A DNA stretch of 64,000 bases from Gordionus sp. m RMFG-2023 (Eukaryota; Nematomorpha; Gordioida; Chordodea; Parachordodidae), in NCBI RefSeq assembly GCF_954871325.1, contig NC_088777.1, positions 23,847,366 through 23,911,365 on the forward strand, read 5' to 3'. Position numbers and translations under genes: made by a program. Below the pieces are notes generated by a model that made no database searches, had not been told where the DNA came from, and worked only from the letters and a program-made list of their open reading frames with translations. This document shows, one piece after another, positions 44,909-55,180 of the stretch (positions are counted from its first letter, which is position 1; every line of letters begins with the position of its first letter).

Positions 44909-46693
44909 CAGTGACGAAGCGTCAAGTTTACTACTAAGGAAGCGATCAAAAAAAATTTTTATTTTAGTCAAACTAAAACAATAAAAACATTAAGATTTAT
45001 AAATAAGTGGTATTCGTCTTTATTTTTGAGTAAAATGATTAAGTACTGCATTATAAATGTTATCGCTAGATTTTAAATTTTTTAATAATTTTTTTCCAAT
45101 CGAAATCAAAGATAGATTCGATAATCGATTTTGGCTCATCCTGTTTCTGCAATAAGATTTGATTCTTTTCAAAGATGAAAAACTTTTTTCTGCACTTGAT
45201 GTTGTTAAAGCCAAAGTTAAGGTGAATTTTCATAATTTAATAAACTCTTTAAAACTTTTCATCAAATCGGTGCATATTAAAAATTCAAGTATCTTTAACA
45301 TTCTTTTTCTTTTTAAATTCAACATCCCGAAACACTACCTTTAATTCGGTATCCAGCTTGTGCAAGTCGAAAAATTGAGAATAAGTGTCGTTTAAATTAT
45401 CTAATAAATATTTTGGGAAATTAATTATTTGGAATTTACTAATATCTAACAATTCGACGAATTTAATATTATTTGGTGTAAGACATATGAAATATAATTA
45501 ATCAAATCATTTTGAATATTGCTTGATAGTACAATAAAAACTGCACTATTTCTAAATGATGTTTCAATAGTAAATTTTCTTCTGCGAGCAAATAAATTAA
45601 TACAATATAATTTCCTCTATTTACTGAATTAGAAGATTCATCATCACCACGTAATACGAGCTCCTGAATTCCAAGAAAACATATAGAGTTGATAAATATT
45701 TTCAATATTCCTCTATTTGATTTAACTTTAGAATTATGCTGTTCGATTGATATTTTGCGCATCGAATCTATCATATTTTCAATACGATTAGCCAAATGTT
45801 TTTAATTGAATCATCGATTGCAAATGAGCGGTTGATTCTTTGCCGTTTAACTACCTTTGAAAAATTATTCATATCCGCCTTTATCATTCCAAACATATTT
45901 TTCCTTTGGGAATAATAGGCATGATCAACAATATTGAGAATTAGAAAATTCATATCCAGTGAGCCATTCATATTTTTCATATTTATCGATAGAAAAATTA
46001 CGGATGCAAGTTTTGATTTTTTCTTAGTTTTGAAAAATTGGTTTTGGTCTTCCTTTTTCAATAATCAATTTTTTCGCATCAAAATTTCTTGAGCTAAATG
46101 ATAATGTTAATCAATAATACAATTACAATTATTAAACATTAATTAAGGATTTTAAAAACGAAAAATTTTTTATTTTAAAAAAGTAAGGAAAAAAAATATT
46201 ATATAAAAAAATTTCTTTCTCTTTTATTTATTAAAAAAATAAGCATTTTTTTTATTTGCTTCTCCAATGCTTATTTTTTAATGGCAAGATGTTCTCTTTA
46301 TTTATTAAAAAAAAATAAGCAATATTAAATTTGCTTCCCTCATGTATATTTTTTTAACGTAGTAAAAATAATAGTAACTTTTTTAAAGTAGTAAAAATAA
46401 TAGTATTTATAAATATAGTAAAAATAATAGTATTTATAAATATAGTAAAAATAATAGTATTTATAAATATAGTAAAAATAATATTAATTTTTAACGTTAT
46501 ATATTAATCTTTTTAACGTTATAAAAATTATATTAATCTTTAATGTTATAAAAATTATATTAATTTTTTTAACGAAGTCAGTTTAGTTTATTTAGCATAG
46601 TACAAAGATTATATTGAGTTTATTTAGAAATTTTGTAAGAAAAATTTCAAGGGAAGCAATGCTTCCCTTGCTTCTATGGACCCTTCGTCACTG
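44909..46693 (-). mobile_element. TTF-type hAT element, internally deleted, with TSD
   Basis: Ends CAGTGACGAAGCGTCAAG and GGACCCTTCGTCACTG (first 11 bases perfectly inverted); exact 8-bp TSD GGTTTGGT (44901-44908; 46694-46701). Minus-strand transposase pieces cover the TTF N-terminus and the hATC end, but the middle is lost. A 27-bp tandem repeat (TATTTATAAATATAGTAAAAATAATAG, about four units, 46377-46480) lies toward the right end. Confidence 0.9.
45020..46061 (-). pseudogene. TTF-type hAT transposase, N- and C-terminal parts
   Basis: N-terminal pieces: a region with DMNNFSKVVKRQR and DSIKNIWL (45771-46061), then ISIEQHNS, LKIFINSICFLGIQELVLRGDDESS and NRGNYIVLIYLLAEE (45502-45730), which match the F-L-A-Q-x-L-A-x-R-G-H-D-E and N-x-G-N-F motifs of TTF/DUF4371 hATs. 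The C-terminal frame at 45020-45214 has TTSSAEKSFSSLKRIKSYCRNRMSQNRLSNLSLI, the dimerisation domain. The RNase H core between them is mostly missing; a frame change occurs near 45780. Confidence 0.85.
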
Positions 46694-46974
46694 GGTTTGG
46701 TATAGATTTTGGTAATAAAGTATTAAAGGTTTAGGTTCAGTTTAGATTCTCTTTAATAACAGTTAATACATATTTAAAAACTCGTTTCAGGTTTGATTTA
46801 GCTAAGACTTAAAAGCTAAACCTAGATATGAACTAAAAAGATTTCACAAAATAACAATTGTTGAAACAAATAAAGTCATACAAAAAATACAAATTAATTG
46901 AATTGTATTGCTATAATTTTAATTTTGATTATTTTTAAAATCTCGCATAAATTTTTTGAACTCTTTAATTGTCC

Positions 46975-47240
46975 CATACTCTATAAAATAATGATTTTAG
47001 AAATAATTCTCTACAAAGTAATTCTCTACAAAGTAATTCTCTACAAAGTAGTTCTCTACAAAATAATTCTCCATAAAAGTAATTCTTTTAAACCATTCTC
47101 TATAAAACCATTCTCTATAAACGGTATTTTCTATAAACGGCATCTTCTATAAACGGTAAAAATACATTCTCTATAATTGTTTTCTCTATAAATGTTTCTC
47201 TATAAATACATTCTCTATAATAATTTTTCTATAAAGACGT
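46975..47240. repeat. TTCTCTATAAA minisatellite-type repeat, copy 2
   Basis: Four exact AATTCTCTACAAAGT units, then many TTCTCTATAAA units; inverted relative to 22256-22625. No coding meaning. Confidence 0.75.
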
Positions 47241-48467
47241 GGGAACTCTTGTTTGATATTCATTTTCTTCATTTATAAAATACATAAGAAAACAACTTAA
47301 AATATAACATTAATAAATACATAATTTAAGGAAATTTTATTTAAATTCTAAAACTTTTTGATTGTTAATATTTAACTTCTTAATATTCCTGCGAAAAAAA
47401 TAGTACATAGTCCAGTATGTTTCAATTAACCCCAATTTCAAATAATACATCTCCATTTCTTTTTTTAAAATTTATTATGTTTGGTTAAAAAATCATAATT
47501 ATAACCTGTGCCAAAATTTCTAAAAATCATTTTAAAAAAATTTAACTCCAAATATAAGTACAAAAATTATTGGATATCAAAACCAACATTTCATAAAACT
47601 AATATTTATATTGATCAAAATAAAATAGAAATTTTAAAAAAAATTTTCCAGCGTTTAAAAAAACTTTCGTAACACCTGTGGGGTATGATAAACCCAATTC
47701 AATCATAAATTGCTCATATTTTAAAAAATACTGAAATAATTAATAAAAATTTTTGGATATACATTTGAACCTGCCTAATTTAAGCACAGTTGGGACCAAG
47801 ATTTTTGCCCAACCTAGACAGTTACTCAATTTATCAAGACTTTTTACTTTAAAATAATACATTTTACCATCCTGCCATATTTTTAGTTTAGCAAAAATAA
47901 AATTATGTTCAAACATTTTCAAATTTTTTTAATTCATCAAAGTCATGAGTAAAATTATGATGTATTATATGCTCAATAAAATAAATTGCTAATAATTCAT
48001 TTAAAACTTTTGATTTGATAAAACAAAATACTTTTACATAAAATAGGCTATCATTCATTATATAATAGATATTATAAAATTTATTATCATCACTATTTCT
48101 ATAAATATTTTATACAATAAAATTTAAAAATTTTCAAGCAATATTTTGAAAATAGGCAGTTTTTGTACATAAAAATATTGTATATAACCGATTCGCATTC
48201 AAACAATTTCAAATGTTCATTGATTTTGTTCAAAGGCTTAAATTATTAAATTAATTTCATTTTTAAATTGGATATAAATACATTAATTCAAAGAATAATT
48301 TAAATAAAAATATATTGCTTTATAACCAAATTAATAATTAATATTTATGTTTTCTAATGGATATATTCTTCCAGCTAATCATTCTTTAAGTCTTTTTTAC
48401 CTGTTTGGAATGTAAAATATCAAATTATTATATACTATCTCCAAGATAAAAATAATTTTATTTAGTT
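47241..48467. other. AT-rich DNA, no gene seen
   Basis: A 60-codon minus-strand frame at 47740-47922 has no recognisable motif. The right edge is the gypsy target TAGTT. Confidence 0.45.
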
Positions 48468-48521
48468 TGTTGATCGATTGATTTTTTATTTAACTTAAAT
48501 TGTTATTATAGCCTTAAAATA
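48468..48521 (+). repeat. 5' LTR remnant of the gypsy element
   Basis: 54 bp nearly identical to the start of the 3' LTR at 53861; similarity then stops abruptly. Confidence 0.8.
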
Positions 48522-48815
48522 AATGATAACTCACAATGATATATAAAAAAATCTCATATATATTGTACATATCCCGATAAATATATAAAAATAAAAAATT
48601 TTTTGGAATTATGTAATAAATTATAAAAATTATTCAGGACACACAAGTAAAAAAAAAAAAATTCTTTATGCTAATGTAAATAAAGTTTCAAAATAAAAAT
48701 TTGCAATTTGGATAAAAAAAAATTGAATACATAATAGTGACAATATGTATCTTTGCTAATTTAAATAAGTTTTAAAAATAAAAATCCGCATTATAGATGA
48801 TAAAATTAGCATATC

Positions 48816-49960
48816 CTCCAACAGGGAAGTTAAGTTCCCAAAGTTGGAGGGACACTTAACGGGCATATACTTGGAAAGACTTGACCATTATTTCTCTCAA
48901 ACAATTTTATCCGACTCAGTAAAAATTGAAACATTGATGAGCAATTTATTTGATGAGCTATACGATAAAATTAAGTCATTATATACTAAGAAAGATATCA
49001 AAGATTATAAAATTAATTAAAAAATTAAAATTTTTATTACCCAGTCAAGATGTTTGGATATTGACTGGGAAGTTTAACCTTGCTTCACAAGGTATTAATG
49101 AATATTTTTTAGATTGGTTTTTTAGATAGTCTAAATTAAGTAGACAATGAAATTTTATTAATGATGATCGCATAAAAGAAAAATTGAGAACATCTAGTGT
49201 AAATGACAATATAAAAAATAAATTAAATAAAAATATTAATTACACATTAAATGAAATGATTGAAATAGGAAGAAAATTAGATAGTATTAACATTAAATCA
49301 GAAAGTGACAATGTTAATTATGTTGTTAGTAGGGATAAAAATTTAATAAAAATAATGACAATAATAAAAATAATGATAAGAATTTAGATATCCAAAGTAT
49401 TTCTAATAGGAATGAGACCTAATTATTATTCGAAGCAAAATTTTGACAGTAAAAATAGAAATCATTGATAACAATTTTAGTAATGTTAACGACAACAGGA
49501 ATAGGAATTTTAGTAACGTTAGAAACAATAAAAATTATAATAATAACAACTATAGAAATGATCAGTATAATAATAATAATAACTATCAAAATTACCATTA
49601 TCGGTATAAAAACAGCAACAGAAACTTTCATAATAATAATCATCAATCTTATAACAACAACTATGGTAGGAACAACGCCTGGTTTAATTATAATCAGAGG
49701 AGGCAGATTCAATGTGACGATCAAAATCATAATAATTACCGATCTTACAACAACAATTCAAGTTATGAAGGAAACAACAGGTGGCATAATAATGATAACC
49801 AAAGAAAGCAAATCGAATATGACGATCGTAATCGGAAGGATTTTAACCAAAGAAAATAAATCGAATATGACGATCGTAATCGGTGGAAGGATTTTAATTA
49901 AAGAAAACAAATCCAGTATGATAATCAAAACTTCTACGATAGCAATAATTGTAATATGAA
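48816..49960 (+). pseudogene. gypsy Gag with asparagine-rich tail
   Basis: Capsid-like blocks: KLEGHLTGIYLERLDHYFSQ then LSDSVKIETLMSNLFDELYDKI (48840-48980), an F-xxxxQxxxE-Y-like region (about 49060-49110), and an open frame with IKEKLRTSS and TLNEMIEIGRKLDSI (49170-49290), the usual Gag order. A long Asn/Arg-rich tail follows (49443-49859, 138 codons open, with NNNNYRN, YNNNYGRNN, NQRRQIQCDD and RKQIEYDDRN repeats). No CCHC knuckle is visible, so the basic Asn/Arg tail may be the nucleic-acid-binding part. Several frameshifts, and the N-terminus is missing. Confidence 0.75.
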
Positions 49961-50039
49961 CATTGAAGAAATTGGGGAAAATAAAGTTGACACTGCCAAA
50001 GATAATAAAGTTGACACTGCCAAAGATAATAAAGAATGA

Positions 50040-50300
50040 TTTCAATGTCAACAACATGGCTGAAAATACAGAAAAAGGTGATGACAGTGCTTTTATGACT
50101 ACTTTGAAATTAAATAATATTACTACTACTACTATGCAGGTCGACACTGGATCAAAATATACCATCATACCTCATGATATGGCTAAAAAAATTGGTATAA
50201 GAGAAATGAAGAAATCCAGTTTGCGGCTTATACAGTCTACGACGGAAACTTGATTAAAATCATCGGGACAACTCAGGTTAAAGTAAGTTATGAAGGAATA
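50040..50300 (+). pseudogene. gypsy aspartic protease
   Basis: TTLKLNN, MQVDTGSKYTIIP (catalytic DTGS at about 50142-50153), MAKKIGI, then after a frame change YTVYDGNLIKIIGTTQVKVSYEG, the retropepsin flap region. It would process the Gag-Pol polyprotein. The frame is broken near 50225, and the gene is cut at 50300 by the hAT insert before the ILG-like C-terminal motif. Confidence 0.85.
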
Positions 50301-50749
50301 CGCGTACGCAGGAATTGGTCTTGGGGGGGGGGGATAATAAAATTTTTTAAGAAATATTATTGTTTTTTAAAAATATCAAGCATAAATTTATAGGACTATT
50401 AACTATTTCTAATACACAATTTTAAATTAATGTGAATTATAAAAAAATTATATGTAAAGAATCACTTAAATGACCCAAAATAGAAATTTGAATTTTTTGA
50501 GCTTTAAAATTTATATATAAAGTATAAAAAATTTAAATGTTAGAAATATAAATTAATACACAAAAAGCTTAGGGAAAAATTGTATTTTGTATGTTGTATA
50601 TTTACAATGTAAAATCCAATCTTCGTTGATATTGAGCTAATTTTTCAATTATCTCATCCTTGCTTGTTGTCAAATGCCTATGAATATTCAAAAGATCCAA
50701 ACCTTTCAATCTACTTTCAAAGGTTGTACTTCTTGGTATGTTTTTCAGA

Positions 50750-51100
50750 GACCTGCAGGTCCGGCCCCCGGGCCGGACCGTATGGCCGCGCCCGAAATTT
50801 AAAAAAAAACACCCGGCTGAGCCTGAATTTTTTAAAAAATACATCTAGGCCGGGCCTGAAAATTTTTTTTAAAAAAATATCTAGGCCGGACTGTATATTT
50901 TAAAACAGCCTATATTTGAAATCGTTATTATTAGCTATAAAAATCAAAAATAAATATAATCTATTTTTAAAAAATCCGGGTCGGGCCTTAAAATTTTACT
51001 TTATAAAAGGCCCGGCCGGGCCTGAAAATTGAGTTTAGCCGTAAAAATCTTTAAAAAAATCCGGGTCGTGCCCTGCAAATGGTACCTCTGCAGGGCTCTG
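50750..51100. repeat. GGCCCGG-rich module inside hAT copy 2
   Basis: Counterpart of 6378-6726. Ends CAGAGACCTGCAGGTCCGG and CTCTGCAGGGCTCTG are inverted repeats, clearer here than in copy 1. Confidence 0.65.
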
Positions 51101-51149
51101 TTATTCTTCTTAAAAAAGAGAATGTTCTCTCATTAGTTTACTATTTGGA

Positions 51150-51860
51150 AGAGTTGCTAATATATATAAACCCTTTTAATACATTGGGAATATAATCTAA
51201 AATGTGTTTGAAATAATGCAGAGCATCCATAGCATTTTTTGGGACTGTATCAACCATAGTTAATCTTATAAACATAGTTATTCAGCTAATAAGGCATCAT
51301 AAGATACTTTAACATCTTCATGATAAAAATCCAACAAATATTTTTTTTCTATCACCATCTGAAAAAGGATGGGAAGGCTTTTATGGAAATAATATTTGCA
51401 GATTGGTAAGTACTGCATAATGAATTAAAAACCATTCATTTATTTGGTTTATAAATGTATTTGTATCTAAGATATACTCTTCTACTGATCCTATATTAAT
51501 GTTTTCTATGAGCTTGCCTTGCTGCAAGTCGAGTGAAACAAATATTAAACACGTATAGCTCTGCTTTTGACTTAACAATAACTTATAAAACATGAAATTC
51601 TTCATAAACATTAGCCCTAATTTCCTTGAATTCTAATAAAATGCTCTCGGCTAATCTCATCTTCTTAATCAAGCCATCATAATACATAAAATAGTTGTAC
51701 ATTCTAATGAGAAAAAAAGTTTGGAATAAGCATTGAATCCAATAATTTTCTTGCTTCTAAGGAAAAATTTCTTTCAGGCCATGTGATATGTCAGTAATAG
51801 CAAATAATCGGCTCTTCTAACTCCATAAAAGCTGTTACTGCTTGATGGCGGAGACTCTAT
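51150..51860 (-). pseudogene. hAT transposase C-terminal half, copy 2
   Basis: Parallels 5600-6330: AVTAFMELEEP-like start (51840-51810), NVHEEFHVL-like region (about 51600), SLDLQQGKLIENINIGSVEEY (51540-51480), and the helix after it. One long frame (51381-51611) spans part of it but out of register with its neighbours. Degraded to about the same degree as copy 1. Confidence 0.7.
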
Positions 51861-52102
51861 CTCGTTGGACAAGGTTGCAATTCCTTTCTCCCTGTTGGAC
51901 AATTTCAGAATAATTATTATTTGACTAGAAATTTAAAAATGGTAGATAAATATTACGCCACTAAAAATTTGAAAATAATAAGATAATATAAAACTTAAAA
52001 TCGAAATTAATTGATAAACTTAGTTATGAATGTGATAATAAATGTAATTAAATATATATTTAATATGAGATAGGAATAAATATTAACAAATATAAATTAA
52101 TA

Positions 52103-52259
52103 TGTACTGTGTAAATTTAATTCAAAACATTTCCATATTTATTAATTTATTTGGAAATAAAATTATTTGACTTGTAAAAATTTGTTAAAATAACATATTT
52201 ATATATTCTTATCAATTTTTACAAGTTAAAAAATCAATAAACTTATTAAAGATTGTGAA
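52103..52259. other. Boundary between hAT copy 2 and gypsy RT
   Basis: Part is probably the lost hAT end. Gypsy coding sequence becomes recognisable at about 52230 (a KLIKDCESKLTSEP-like stretch). Confidence 0.4.
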
Positions 52260-53379
52260 TCCAAATTGACTAGCGAACCAATTAACAAAGTAAATGTCAA
52301 ATTACATTTAAGATGTGACGCCCAACATAAAATAATACCACCAAGACGTATACCGTATTCAAAGATTGATCTTGTGGGCGAAGAACTGAAAAGATGGATA
52401 CACGAAAAAATTATTGAGCCTGTAAATGATGTGCGATGGGCGAGTCCTGTAACCGCCGTATACAAAGATGATGGCAGCATCAGGTTTTGCGCAGATTTTA
52501 AAAACACTATAAACCCAGCTCTCGAAGACTTTAGATACCCACTTCCACGTATAAATGATCTTATAGCTATACTTTCAGAAGGAAAAAAATTTACCAAAAT
52601 CGATTTCAAAAATGCTTTTCCAAGTTCCGATCGATAAAAATAGCAGAAAATTTTTGACTATATCTACACATATGGGATACTACCAATTTATTAGACTTCC
52701 TTTTGGGTTGAAAACTTCATCTGCTATATTCCAACAAATTATGGATCAGATTTTCGGTGATATGAAAGAAGTCATATTTTATATTGATGACTTATTAATA
52801 ACTGGAAATAACGATGAAGCACATTTAAACAACATCAAAAAGGTCTTTGAGAGAATATTATCGTACGGGTTAGTACCTAATTTCGCCAAAAGTGTATTTT
52901 TAAAAAATAAAGTTAGGTTCCTAGGTCACGATATAGATGACAAGGGGATTCATGCTAATCACGACAAATTTTTATTTAATTACAGAAATACGCGTAATGA
53001 CACTACAGGAGTTACGCCGTCTAAGTGGATGTTCAACAGTGATATCAGAGTGAAATGGAACTTATTGAGACCGTTGGAGGAGAAGGAGAATAAAATAAAC
53101 GTTACTTTACCACGAAATAGAACCTTCAATACAGGAGATTTTGTTTGGTATAAAGTACAAGGGAATGACACGTGGGACAAAGGGACAATTAATTTGAAGG
53201 AAAGCGACACTATGTTCCAAGTCTATACAGAAAAGCGTATTACAAGGAAACACCTGTACCAATTAAGAAAGAGAGAATGCTATAACACATTTGCATACCA
53301 TGACTCTCCTAAGAAGGACGGAAGTGAGGACAAAAATATTAAAACTAATTATAAAAATATTGTAATACCGACACCCTAG
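52260..53379 (+). pseudogene. gypsy reverse transcriptase fused to integrase C-terminus
   Basis: RT in two frames: HKIIPPRRIPYSKIDLVGEEL, WASPVTAVYKDDGSIRFCADF, YPLPRINDLIAIL, KIDFKNAF (52266-52625), then after one shift KNSRKFLTISTHMGYYQF, RLPFGLKTSSAIFQQIM, catalytic FYIDDLLITG (52775-52805), and VRFLGHDIDDKGI (to about 52960). Without a stop it then enters FNYRNTRNDTTGVTPSKWMF, a segment of the integrase core's far side, followed by GDFVWYKVQGNDTWDKG and RKHLYQLRKRE, a GPY/F-like C-terminal module. Thumb end, RNase H, zinc finger and DDE core are missing. The frame from 52612 to 53379 is open (255 codons). Confidence 0.88.
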
Positions 53380-53860
53380 ACCGATACGAAGTAGACAAAA
53401 CCTGTTTATCTAAAAGATTATATAACTTAGTATATTAAAACATATAAAAATAAATTAAATACTAAAACATGTAAAAATAAATTAAAGACTAAAACGCAAA
53501 AAAATAAAAAAATAAATAAAAATAAAAACGCTTAAAAAAATATATAAAAAATAAAAAAACGCGTTGATTTATCATCCTTTTATTATTCTAACATCCAAAT
53601 TTGATCTCTCTAATTATTCATATATTCCGAAATCCTATTTAATAATGATAATTTTACAACTGGTGATAATAACAATTTTGTAAAATTGACAATGACGACG
53701 GAGATTGACAACAAGCCTACGTGCTCGGAATGATATTATCAAGCCAACGATTACAACGACTATGAATGACTTGAACAATCAAAATAAACCACCATTTGAA
53801 CGACAAATTTTCGACGACAGCTCAGATGGATTATGGGAAGGCTTTTCAGAAGAAGGGGAA
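53380..53860. other. gypsy 3' non-coding region and purine tract
   Basis: AT-rich, then a GC-richer stretch at 53690-53860 with an open plus-strand frame ending FDDSSDGLWEGFSEEGEC at the LTR edge, of unknown meaning. The tract AGAAGGGGAA (about 53851-53860) abuts the LTR and is the likely plus-strand primer. Confidence 0.6.
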
Positions 53861-54058
53861 TGTTGATCGATTGATTTTTTATTTAACTTAAATTGTTATT
53901 ATAGCCTTAAAATATATATTTAGTTTAAATTGTTTTTTTATAATACATATATATATATACCTTATTTTATATTTATTTTTAGTATCATTTTTAGTTTTAG
54001 AATAAAATTATTATAAATAAAAAACCGTTTTTCTCACCACCGTTATTGTTATATAACA
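53861..54058 (+). repeat. 3' LTR of the gypsy element (198 bp)
   Basis: TG...CA borders (TGTTGATC, ATATAACA), preceded by the purine tract and followed by the TSD copy TAGTT. Confidence 0.85.
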
Positions 54059-54356
54059 TAGTTGAAGACTACAAAAGAAAAAATAGTAAATGAAAATTAT
54101 TAATATTTAAATAAAAATAAAAAAATTAAATTAAGTAAAACGATAGTTTATTACGTTTTACGACATGAGCAGTAGATTTCAATAATATTATTGGTTAAAA
54201 TTATCTAAATTATAAAAATAAAAAAAAATAATTTCATGACAAAAGCTTCTAGTATTTTGAGCATTGATAAATATATCTAAATATATTTATATTTTCAGAA
54301 CCCCCATCAAATTTGCAGTTTAATGATGTATATATCGAATAATAATTATTTAGTAA

Positions 54357-55180
54357 GATTATGGTTTTAGAGCTATGATTGCCATTGGTTATTTTTATTA
54401 TTTTATTATTCCATCAAAATATATTTTTTGGGGGATTTTATTAATTTACGATTGGTTTATTTATTTTATATTTTTATGTATTTTTTTCTGGGAATTTTTA
54501 ATTTATAATTGTTACCTTTTTTACATATTTTTCTCATTATATATATTATATATACATATTAATTTTTTCATTATGAATTTTTTTAATTTTAATTTAATTG
54601 TATGCTCAGATAATATGTAAATAGAAAATTAGCTTATAAGTAATGGTATTGTTAAAATATAATTCATAAAAGTATGCAATCTAAGTAAAACCAAATTAGA
54701 AAAGGTAAGTGTAAATATCTAAATTTTCTACATCAATATTAGTAACAAATCTGAAAATAGATAAAGAACTCATGTTCTACAATAATATTGGTATTACAAA
54801 AGGTCATCTTTTCAATTCATAAAGATTTTTTATCCGATTTGCCTTGCCCTTTACGAGGTTCATCTCATTTTTGTTTTAATTCAAAGAATATTGATCAAAT
54901 TATATGCTTAAAATTATAACAATCAAATTTTTTTTATGTCCGGCTTGTTAAATTTTTTATCCGGTTCAATTATAATTTATCAAAATAATTTGAACTTATA
55001 TTTTAAAATTAGGATTAATATAAAAAAAATTATATATAAATTCTATCAATAGTTCTCAATATTAAAAATATCATTCAACAAAAAAATATTTTTAAAAAAT
55101 TAAAATTAAAATTAACCAATCCTATAACAAATAAATAAAAAAAACCAATGTTAATTATGGCTCTAAAACCATATCTACCC
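54357..55180. repeat. MITE with about 30-bp inverted ends
   Basis: Left TTATGGTTTTAGAGCTATGA then CCATTGGTT; right AACCAATG then ATTATGGCTCTAAAACCATA. About 820 bp between. A hydrophobic plus-strand frame inside (54375-54620) overlaps the left end and is most likely chance. TSD not clear. Confidence 0.7.

Larger units (their letters stand above)
50300..52102 (-). mobile_element. hAT element copy 2, inserted in the gypsy pol
   Basis: Inverted copy of the element at 5327-7210. Left end GCGTACGCAGGAATTGGTC then G11, matching the reverse complement of copy 1's right end; body homology runs to about 52102, near but short of copy 1's CATTGG end. It carries the GC-rich module (50750-51100) and a decayed transposase. 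TSD not visible because the far end is lost. Confidence 0.85.
48468..54058 (+). mobile_element. Ty3/gypsy element with TSD, internal deletion and nested hAT
   Basis: Starts TGTTGATCGATTG and ends TTATATAACA, flanked by exact 5-bp repeats TAGTT (48463-48467; 54059-54063). The 3' LTR (53861-54058) follows a purine tract AGAAGGGGAA. Only the first 54 bp of the 5' end match the 3' LTR, so most of the 5' LTR is lost or replaced. Order: gag (48816-49960), protease (50040-50300), hAT insert (50300-52102), RT (52260-52965) fused to the integrase C-terminus (to 53379), 3' non-coding. RNase H and most of the integrase are deleted. Confidence 0.9.

Noticed and set aside
46898-47152. 84-codon frame with LYKVILYKV repeats
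   Set aside because: Produced by the TTCTCTACAAAG tandem repeat.
49419-50168. Long hydrophobic Ile/Val-rich frames on both strands, resembling membrane proteins
   Set aside because: They are alternative-frame readings of the AAT/AAC-rich Gag tail; the Asn/Arg frame is the one in Gag order.
54375-54620. 81-codon very hydrophobic frame, membrane-protein-like
   Set aside because: It starts inside the terminal repeat of a MITE and consists of Phe/Ile/Tyr from T-rich DNA; no conserved motif.
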